Made by a program: the position numbers and the translations under genes
Part shown: one piece after another, positions 14,964 to 20,236 of the stretch
Position numbering within the stretch: the stretch's first letter is position 1
Layout of the letters: each line of letters opens with the position of its first letter
The notes under the pieces: model-generated
Database searches by the model: none
What the model was told of the DNA's origin: nothing
Seen by the model: only the letters and a program-made list of their open reading frames with translations
NCBI GenBank assembly: GCA_035250485.1
Contig: DATFFB010000149.1
Span: 1-20,236 of the forward strand
Direction of reading: 5' to 3'
Length of the DNA stretch: 20,236 bases
Origin: JACCTH01 sp035250485
Lineage (GTDB): Bacteria; Actinomycetota; Acidimicrobiia; Spongiisociales; ZC4RG35

Positions 14964-15779
14964 TTGGAGGTCCTCAAATCGACATGGCGGCGTTTCTCGG
15001 AAGAGCGCGGGACGACTATGGCCGCCGCCATCGGCTACCGGTCGGTCTTCGCCCTGGCTCCACTGATGCTGGTCGCGATTTCGGTCGCCGGGGCCATCTT
15101 CGGAGAGGATGCCGCCCAAGGCCTCCTCACCAGCCGCTTGCAACAACTGCTCGGAAACGAGCTCGCCACCGACATCGAGCGGGTCCTGACAGAAGCTCGC
15201 GGTGCCACCACTGCCGGGCTCATCGGGTTTGCTTTGCTGATTTGGGCGGGCAGTGGCCTATTCACCGAGGTACAGGGCTCGCTGAACACTCTCAATGAGG
15301 TCCCGCCGAAGAAGCTCGAAGGGATCGGACGGGCCATCCGGCAACGGCTTCTGACTCTGGCCGCGGTCCTTGCGTGTGCGATCGCCCTCGCCCTGTTGGT
15401 GGGGTCGGCGACTCTTGCCGCCTGGTTGCCGGCGGAATGGGCGACGGGCACCGTGGCGTTCATCACCACGGCGTTCATCTTCTTCGTGGCGATTCTTCTC
15501 AGCTTCAAGTTCTTCACTCCTTACCGGCCACCATGGCGGGTCGCCGCCGCCGGAGCCGCCGCTACCGAAGTAGCGATGGTGATTGTCGGGGCAGGGGTGG
15601 GCCTCTTCGTCGGACGGGGTGGAGGGACCAGCGCCAGCGGAATCGCGGGCTCGGTGGTGGCGATTCTCCTGGTGGTGTATTTCTTGTCAGCGGTGTACCT
15701 GCTCGGCGCCTCTTTGACCCGTGAATTGGCGGATGCGCTGCCGCTATCGGCTCGCGCTTCTGTCCCTGTCAATCTCTAG
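14964..15779 (+). CDS. YihY/BrkB-family inner-membrane protein
   Basis: A 271-aa protein with about six hydrophobic helices. Family landmarks are the N-terminal amphipathic start WRRFSEERGTTMAAAIGYRS leading into the first helix FALAPLMLVAISV. The conserved helix GFALLIWAGSGLFTEVQGSLN follows, then the FKFFTPYRPPWR segment and a terminal helix VYFLSAVYLLGASLTRELA. The family was once annotated as ribonuclease BN but is now treated as membrane proteins of unsettled, possibly transport, function. In the first helix, where relatives usually have AYY, this protein has GYRS. The TTG start is backed by a good ribosome site. It is divergent from the ligase and probably shares a transcript with the next gene, 11 bases downstream. 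Confidence 0.92.
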   Translation: MEVLKSTWRRFSEERGTTMAAAIGYRSVFALAPLMLVAISVAGAIFGEDAAQGLLTSRLQQLLGNELATDIERVLTEARGATTAGLIGFALLIWAGSGLFTEVQGSLNTLNEVPPKKLEGIGRAIRQRLLTLAAVLACAIALALLVGSATLAAWLPAEWATGTVAFITTAFIFFVAILLSFKFFTPYRPPWRVAAAGAAATEVAMVIVGAGVGLFVGRGGGTSASGIAGSVVAILLVVYFLSAVYLLGASLTRELADALPLSARASVPVNL

Positions 15780-15790
15780 GCTGGCCGCCA

Positions 15791-16357
15791 ATGGCAATCG
15801 ACATCGCTGGCTTCGTCGCCGACCTCAAGGACCATGCCATCGAGCATGGATTCCACGTCCACGACGAGCGCCATTTCATGGAGACCTACTCCTTGCGACA
15901 GTCCTGGGAAGTCGACGTTCATCCTGAGGACGCCTGCGGCGGCCCGCTCGATCTGCATCTGAGCCTCGACGTCGATCCTCGGGTGGTGTTGTCGCTCCAG
16001 GACCGGCTCGACGAGATGGACGACGAATGGGAAGAGCCCGAGGATCTCTATCGCCTCGACCTCTACTTCAACTGGCAGCTCCCCAGCCTTTTGTCGCCGC
16101 CCGACCTGCTGGTGGTGAGTACGGATCTCGCCGGCCTGGGAGGAGTGGAGCTTCCGATCACGGTTTCTTCCAACGAGTCGATCGCCGCCGTCACCGATCC
16201 GTCGGCGCGCACCCTGCAGGTGGTGGGAAAGTGCCAAGTCTCCCTCGTCGATGTGCTGATGGCGCGCGAGCAGCTTTGCGAGGAGCTCGACCGGGCGAAG
16301 GCGGTCTCGGAGTACTTGCTCGAGCGGGTGAGCGGCTGGCTCGAAAGCCCTAACTAG
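15791..16357 (+). CDS. Uncharacterised 188-aa acidic protein
   Basis: I do not recognise a family. The product is soluble, acidic and without signal peptide or membrane segment. The N-terminal part (1-110) is rich in Asp, Glu and His (GFHVHDERHFMETY; DVHPEDACGGPLDLHLSLDV; DEMDDEWEEPEDLYRLDLYF) and alternates like a beta-sheet domain. The C-terminal part (about 150-188) is predicted helical, LVDVLMAREQLCEELDRAKA, and could be a short coiled coil. The ATG at 15791 lies 11 bases after the YihY stop, so the two are probably co-transcribed. It is followed by the hairpin at 16368-16417. Codon use matches its neighbours, which supports a real gene. Confidence 0.8.
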   Translation: MAIDIAGFVADLKDHAIEHGFHVHDERHFMETYSLRQSWEVDVHPEDACGGPLDLHLSLDVDPRVVLSLQDRLDEMDDEWEEPEDLYRLDLYFNWQLPSLLSPPDLLVVSTDLAGLGGVELPITVSSNESIAAVTDPSARTLQVVGKCQVSLVDVLMAREQLCEELDRAKAVSEYLLERVSGWLESPN

Positions 16358-16367
16358 CTCGTTCCTC

Positions 16368-16417
16368 TTTCTTGCGTAAATCTGGCCACATTTATGGGGC
16401 CAGATCTACGCAAGAAA
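16368..16417. terminator. 20-bp imperfect hairpin upstream of malE
   Basis: Arms TTTCTTGCGTAAATCTGGCC (16368-16387) and GGCCAGATCTACGCAAGAAA (16398-16417) pair at 19 of 20 positions around a 10-base loop; the one mismatch is 16379 against 16406. It begins 11 bases after the stop of the 188-aa gene and ends 70 bases before malE, so it probably isolates the two transcripts. As with the 5951-5989 hairpin there is no trailing U-run on the plus strand. The CTTGCG/CGCAAG ends could also suit a dimeric LacI-type regulator, which commonly controls maltose genes; that is speculation. Confidence 0.6.
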
Positions 16418-16471
16418 CTCAGGACTGTTTACATACGGTTGGGATCGGGTTTCCGAGCCCACTCATCACTC

Positions 16472-16477
16472 AGGAGG
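16472..16477 (+). promoter_or_regulatory. Strong ribosome binding site of malE
   Basis: AGGAGG nine bases before the GTG at 16487. It decides the start against the more upstream ATG at 16394, which lies inside the hairpin loop, and gives a proper lipoprotein signal peptide. Its strength fits the high amount of binding protein that such importers need. Confidence 0.9.
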
Positions 16478-16486
16478 AATTCGACT

Positions 16487-17776
16487 GTGAAGCAACGCTC
16501 AGTGGCGCTGCTGGCGGTATTGGTCCTCGTGCTGGCGGCCTGTGGGGGCGGCGGCGCGGGGGACACGACGGTTACCGCCGACACCGGTGCCACTACTACT
16601 GCAGCTCCCGTGACAACCGCGGAAGCAACCACCACTACCGCCGCCTCGGCCGACGTGAATCTGTTGGTGTGGGCCGATGAGGCTCGAACCCCAGTCGTCG
16701 AAGAGGTCGCCGCGGCCTTCACCGAGGCGACCGGCGTCACGGTGACCGTCGAGACGAAGGAGTTCGGCGACATTCGTGATCAGATGGTCACGGCCGGTCC
16801 CGCCGGTGAGGGCGCCGACATCTTCATCGGTGCTCACGACTGGGTCGGGGAGCTAGCCGCCAATGGCGTTGCTGAGCCCATCGATCTGGGCGCCAAATCT
16901 GGTGAGTTCGAGCAGGTTGCCATCGACGCATTCAGCTATCAAGGGTCGCTTTACGCGGTGCCCTATGCGACGGAAGCCATCGCCTTCTACTACAACACCG
17001 ACCTCGTCCCGGAAGCACCGGCCACCTTTGAAGAACTGGCCGGGATCTGCGCCGGTCTCGAAGGAATCGAGAACTGCGTCGGGGTGCCCGGTGGCGGCGA
17101 TGCTCCCGATGCCTATCACAACTATCCGTTTGTGTCGGCTCTCGGCGGCTACATCTTTGGTTATGACCCGGCTTCGGGTTATGACACCACGGACGTAGGT
17201 CTCGATAGTGAAGGCGCCATCGCCGGCATCACCTTCCTCGAAGAGCAGATCGCAGCGGGTGTGATCGGGTCGACTAACTACGACACCGCCAAGGCTCTTT
17301 TCCTCGACGGACTGCAGCCGTTCTGGATGACCGGTCCCTGGGAGGTGGGAAACCTGGAAGGCCAGACGGACATCAACTGGGCCGTCGCCAAGATCCCGAC
17401 CATCGGTGGAAATGCTCCGGCGCCTTTCGTCGGTGCCCAGGGCTTCTTCCTCTCGGCTTTCTCCGAGAACATGGTCGTGGCCCAGTCCTTCCTACTCGAT
17501 TACATCGCCACTGCTGAGACTCAGCAGGCGCTGTACGACGCCGATCCTCGCAACCCGGCCTACTCCTCGGTTCTCGAGGGCCTGGCCGACAACCCGGTGG
17601 CCGCGACCTTCGCTGCCTCCGCGGCCGATGGCAACCCCATGCCGAACGTTCCCGAGATGGGAGCCGTGTGGACGCCACTCGGCGAACAGATCCAGCTCGT
17701 CCGCAATGGCGAGCTCGCGGCGACAGAGGCGATGACCGCCGCTGCCACCGCCGTACGAGGGGCAGTCGGCAACTAG
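16487..17776 (+). CDS. malE: Maltose/maltodextrin-type ABC transporter substrate-binding lipoprotein
   Basis: A 429-aa extracellular sugar-binding protein. The signal peptide MKQRSVALLAVLVLVLAAC ends in the lipobox LAAC (16-19), so Cys19 would be lipid-anchored. A Thr/Ala-rich tether (about 25-53) precedes the family-1 binding-protein fold. Typical MalE segments are VNLLVWADEAR, GADIFIGAHDWVGELAANG, YAVPYATEAIAFYYN, LDGLQPFWMTGPWEVGN and FVGAQGFFLSAFSEN. Aromatic residues such as Trp in HDWVG and FWMTGPW match the usual sugar-stacking positions. The GTG start is fixed by AGGAGG. malF follows after 15 bases. The sugar is most likely a maltose, maltodextrin or trehalose-like oligosaccharide, by family and gene order. 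Confidence 0.92.
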   Translation: MKQRSVALLAVLVLVLAACGGGGAGDTTVTADTGATTTAAPVTTAEATTTTAASADVNLLVWADEARTPVVEEVAAAFTEATGVTVTVETKEFGDIRDQMVTAGPAGEGADIFIGAHDWVGELAANGVAEPIDLGAKSGEFEQVAIDAFSYQGSLYAVPYATEAIAFYYNTDLVPEAPATFEELAGICAGLEGIENCVGVPGGGDAPDAYHNYPFVSALGGYIFGYDPASGYDTTDVGLDSEGAIAGITFLEEQIAAGVIGSTNYDTAKALFLDGLQPFWMTGPWEVGNLEGQTDINWAVAKIPTIGGNAPAPFVGAQGFFLSAFSENMVVAQSFLLDYIATAETQQALYDADPRNPAYSSVLEGLADNPVAATFAASAADGNPMPNVPEMGAVWTPLGEQIQLVRNGELAATEAMTAAATAVRGAVGN

Positions 17777-17791
17777 CTCCGTTAGGGTCGG

Positions 17792-19423
17792 ATGAAGATG
17801 ACTACCGGAGAAGGCAGGGAATCGACCCTGCCTTCTCCGCGTCAAAGACTCAATCTCGGAGGCGCCCTGGTTCGGTTCGGAGCGGTGGCGCTGATCGACG
17901 CACTTTTGGCCCTTGCCCTCCCGGCGCTGATCTCGCAGCGATCGTGGACCCTGGTTGCGCTCGTGGCCGTCGTCGCCCTGATGGTGAACGGTGCTTACCT
18001 CCACCCGGGAGCGCAGGCCGCGCGCTGGCTCACGCCGGGCTTGATCTTCATGCTCCTCTTCGTGGTGTGGCCTGTCGTCTACACCTCGTACGTCTCGCTC
18101 ACCAACTATCGGACGGGCAACGTCCAGTCAAAGGACCAGGTGATCGCCCAGTTCGAGCGCCAGTCATTGCAGTCCACGGAAGGGGCGGTCGCTCTTACTC
18201 TGGAGGTGTATCGCGACGCCGGCGGCAACCTCGCGTTTCTCGTCACCGATCCCGACGGCAACGTTTCATTTGGCGTCCCGCGACTCCGCTCCGAAGAACC
18301 GTCGACTGCTCCCCTCCAAACCCCTGAGGAGCTGGGGGCAACCGACACCGATGGTGACGGGATCCCCGATCAAATCGGCGGCTTCGCCCGGATTCCCCCC
18401 TTGCAACGCTTCGGCATCGCCAATCAACTCGGGAACCTGCTGCTCGACATTCCTGGAGTTGGAGTCGCCGAAGTGCAGACGACCTCCTCGGCGCGCTTGG
18501 TGGCCGGGGGTCGTCGATACACGTACGACGCGGAAACGGACACTCTCTTCGACGCCCAAAACGACGTCACCTGTCCGGCGGCGGGAGGCAACTTCATCTG
18601 TGATGGCAGGCCAATCGATCCCGGCTGGGTCTCATTCGTGGGTTTCGACAATTACGAAAACATCTTCACCAACCGTGAGCTGCAGGGACCCTTCTTCAAG
18701 GTCTTCGCCTGGAACTTGGTCTTTGCCTCGCTATCAGTGCTCTTGACCTTCACCGTCGGCTTGGCTCTGGCGAATGCATTGCAGGACGATCGCCTCAAAG
18801 GGAAGGCGATCTATCGGTCGCTTTTGATTCTTCCTTACGCCATCCCCGGCTTCATCTCGATCATCATCTGGCGGGGGTTGCTGAATGACCAGATCGGTCC
18901 GGTCAACGATCTGCTCAACTCATTCGGGATCTCGAATGTCCCCTGGCTGCTGAACCCCTTCTGGGCCAAGGTGTCGCTATTGCTGGTCAACACCTGGCTC
19001 GGCTTTCCCTATATGTTCCTGATCTGTTCGGGAGCGCTGCAAGCCGTTCCCGCCGAGTTGAAGGAGGCCGCCCGCGTGGATGGGGCAGGAGCCTCCCGCG
19101 TCTTCCGGACCATCACGCTTCCATTGCTGTTGGTGGGGACGGCCCCGCTTCTCATCGGGTCCTTCGGTTTCAATTTCAATAACTTCGTGCTTCCGTTTCT
19201 CCTCACCAACGGCGGGCCGCCGGTACCGGGGGCGGCCGTGCCGGTGGGTGAGACCGATCTCCTGATCACGTTCACCTTTGACCTCGCCATCAGCTCGGGG
19301 CGGGGCAACCAGTTCGCGCTGGGATCGGCAGTGGTCATCCTCATCTTCTTCATGGTCGCCGCCATCTCCGCGTTCAGTTTCCGCTACACGCGGCGTCTCG
19401 AGGAGGTCTACGGAAATGTCTAG
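17792..19423 (+). CDS. malF: Maltose-type ABC transporter permease with large P2 loop
   Basis: A 543-aa inner-membrane permease. Early hydrophobic helices (about 28-50, 53-69 and 80-104) are followed by an extracytoplasmic insert of nearly 200 residues (about 105-300), the counterpart of the P2 loop that touches the binding protein in E. coli MalF. The permease core has the EAA loop KEAARVDGAGASRVFRTITL (about 424-443), which docks on the ATPase. The P2 loop contains DTDGDGIPD (185-193), a calcium-loop-like motif, and a Cys pair (Cys261, Cys270) that could form a disulfide. ATG 17792 is taken; ATG 17798 or GTG 17885 are possible and matter because a perfect hairpin covers codons 6-16. The stop overlaps malG by 8 bases. 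Confidence 0.92.
   Translation: MKMTTGEGRESTLPSPRQRLNLGGALVRFGAVALIDALLALALPALISQRSWTLVALVAVVALMVNGAYLHPGAQAARWLTPGLIFMLLFVVWPVVYTSYVSLTNYRTGNVQSKDQVIAQFERQSLQSTEGAVALTLEVYRDAGGNLAFLVTDPDGNVSFGVPRLRSEEPSTAPLQTPEELGATDTDGDGIPDQIGGFARIPPLQRFGIANQLGNLLLDIPGVGVAEVQTTSSARLVAGGRRYTYDAETDTLFDAQNDVTCPAAGGNFICDGRPIDPGWVSFVGFDNYENIFTNRELQGPFFKVFAWNLVFASLSVLLTFTVGLALANALQDDRLKGKAIYRSLLILPYAIPGFISIIIWRGLLNDQIGPVNDLLNSFGISNVPWLLNPFWAKVSLLLVNTWLGFPYMFLICSGALQAVPAELKEAARVDGAGASRVFRTITLPLLLVGTAPLLIGSFGFNFNNFVLPFLLTNGGPPVPGAAVPVGETDLLITFTFDLAISSGRGNQFALGSAVVILIFFMVAAISAFSFRYTRRLEEVYGNV
17807..17838 (+). promoter_or_regulatory. Perfect 13-bp hairpin inside the malF start region
   Basis: GGAGAAGGCAGGG (17807-17819) and CCCTGCCTTCTCC (17826-17838) are exact reverse complements around the six-base loop AATCGA. 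It begins 31 bases after the malE stop and 15 bases after the malF ATG. There is no U-run. It may protect the malE end of the mRNA or slow malF translation, giving more binding protein than permease. Confidence 0.7.
19401..19406 (+). promoter_or_regulatory. Ribosome binding site of malG inside malF
   Basis: AGGAGG, nine bases before the malG ATG at 19416, lies within the last codons of malF and supports translation of malG from the overlapping start. Confidence 0.88.
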
Positions 19424-20236
19424 TCGCGCCGAAGCCCTGACGACCTCGCGCACCGTGGAGTCGGTCGCGAACAAGATGCCCTTTGCTCGCTGGTTTCGCG
19501 AGCTCGGGTGGCGACACCTGGTGGGATTGGTCGGATTGCTCTTCGCCCTCTATCCGGTGGTGTGGATCGTCTCGGCCGCTTTCAACTCGGTCCAGTCCCT
19601 CGTCTCCGCCCGCCTCATTCCCCGCAGCCTGACCACCGAGAACTTCACTTCGCTCTTCGGCAGCGCCACCACCCCGTTCGCCAGATGGATCGGTAACTCG
19701 TACAAAGTGGCGCTGACCGCGGCGGTTCTCAATGTGCTGCTGGCGGCCCTCGCCGCCTATGCGTTCAGCCGCATGCGATTTCGAGGCCGGCGCATGGGAC
19801 TCTTGGCCCTATTGCTTGTGCAAGTGTTTCCGCAGTTCCTCGGCTTCATCGCTCTCTTCTTGTTAGCCCAGCAAATCGGCGAGGTGTTTCCCCAGGCGGG
19901 ACTTGGTACCCACCTCTTTCTGATCATGGTCTATCTCGGGGGCGCCATCGGGTTCAATGCCTTTCTCATCAAAGGCTTCATGGACACGATCCCGGCCAGC
20001 CTCGATGAATCGGCCCGGGTGGATGGGGCCGGTCCTTTCCAGATCTTCTGGAGCGTCGTTTTCCCTCTCGCCCGGCCGGTGCTGGCAGTGATCTTCATCA
20101 TCACCTTCACCAACCTCTTTGCCGAGTACATCCTGGCGAGCACCCTCATCACCTCCACCTCGAACTACACGATGCCGGTGGGGCTGCAGCTATTCGTCGC
20201 GTCCGACTACTCGGCCAAGTGGGGCAACCTCGCCGC
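19416..20236 (+). CDS. malG: Maltose-type ABC transporter permease (3' end outside window)
   Basis: The first 273 residues of the second permease; the gene runs off the right edge. The family is usually near 280-300 aa, so only a short tail is missing. A cytoplasmic N-terminus with GWRHLVGLVGLLFALYPVVW as helix 1 leads to about six helices. The EAA loop LDESARVDGAGPFQIFWSVV (196-215) binds the ATPase. The end reads NYTMPVGLQLFVASDYSAKW, typical of MalG just before the last helix. It starts with ATG 19416, overlapping the malF stop by 8 bases and using AGGAGG at 19401. With MalF it forms the membrane channel for the sugar delivered by MalE. No malK is in the window; it may lie to the right, or a shared ATPase encoded elsewhere may serve. 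Confidence 0.93.
   Translation, partial: MSSRAEALTTSRTVESVANKMPFARWFRELGWRHLVGLVGLLFALYPVVWIVSAAFNSVQSLVSARLIPRSLTTENFTSLFGSATTPFARWIGNSYKVALTAAVLNVLLAALAAYAFSRMRFRGRRMGLLALLLVQVFPQFLGFIALFLLAQQIGEVFPQAGLGTHLFLIMVYLGGAIGFNAFLIKGFMDTIPASLDESARVDGAGPFQIFWSVVFPLARPVLAVIFIITFTNLFAEYILASTLITSTSNYTMPVGLQLFVASDYSAKWGNLA

Noticed and set aside
14933..15031. N-terminal extension of the ligase frame to 15031
   Set aside because: It overlaps the YihY gene and its ribosome site; MAWPFKPP at 14932 is the usual family start.
13763..15298. Plus-strand open frame of 511 codons over the ligase and the YihY start
   Set aside because: The opposite strand encodes all motifs of an ATP-dependent ligase and the right part overlaps YihY in another frame; the product has no recognisable fold.
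16394..16486. ATG at 16394 as malE start
   Set aside because: It lies inside the loop of the hairpin and would bury the signal peptide; GTG 16487 has AGGAGG at ideal spacing and a direct lipobox.

Overview
The window comes from a high-GC bacterium that is most likely an actinomycete-type lineage (Actinomycetota, possibly an uncultured Acidimicrobiia-like group). The grounds are strong G/C at third codon positions, frequent GTG and TTG starts, a lipoprotein-type MalE with MalF and MalG, and a stand-alone LigD-type polymerase beside a LigC-type ligase. The taxonomic call is an inference: there is no rRNA or other marker gene here. Coding density is very high. There are 16 protein genes, one of them cut by the right edge, no gap longer than about 130 bases, and no tRNA, rRNA, CRISPR array, transposase or integrase that I can see.

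Left block (1-5990), all on the minus strand. Two MFS exporters share an ATGA start/stop. They are followed by an ECF-type sigma factor, which shares ATGA with an O6-alkylguanine-DNA alkyltransferase. Last comes a long acidic, proline-rich single-pass membrane protein. A perfect 19-bp inverted repeat (5951-5989) separates this block from the next. C/G-rich repeats lie at the left edge.

Middle block (6008-11779). An EamA/DMT transporter and a VOC/PhnB-like protein run leftwards. An alpha/beta hydrolase of the dienelactone-hydrolase family runs rightwards, and two of its catalytic positions appear to be replaced. A NifS-like PLP enzyme and a MOSC protein form a TTGA-coupled pair, which resembles a split molybdenum-cofactor sulfurase. 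A DHA2-family (14-TM type) MFS exporter follows.

DNA-repair block (11801-16357). A LigD-type primase/polymerase with an extra C-terminal domain and a LigC-type ATP-dependent ligase lie on the minus strand, on either side of a plus-strand M50 membrane protease. A YihY/BrkB membrane protein and an unrecognised 188-aa protein follow. The polymerase and ligase look like parts of a non-homologous end-joining (NHEJ) toolkit, but no Ku gene is in the window.

Right block (16368-20236). A long hairpin precedes a maltose/maltodextrin-type ABC importer operon, malE-malF-malG. There is no malK in the window. A perfect 13-bp hairpin sits inside the first codons of malF. The large external loop of MalF carries a calcium-loop-like DTDGDGIPD motif and a Cys pair.

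Nothing here is a clear-cut new defence or mobile system. The best leads are the degenerate hydrolase, the sigma/alkyltransferase pair, the NifS/MOSC pair, the polymerase with its added domain, and the malF hairpin and P2 insert.
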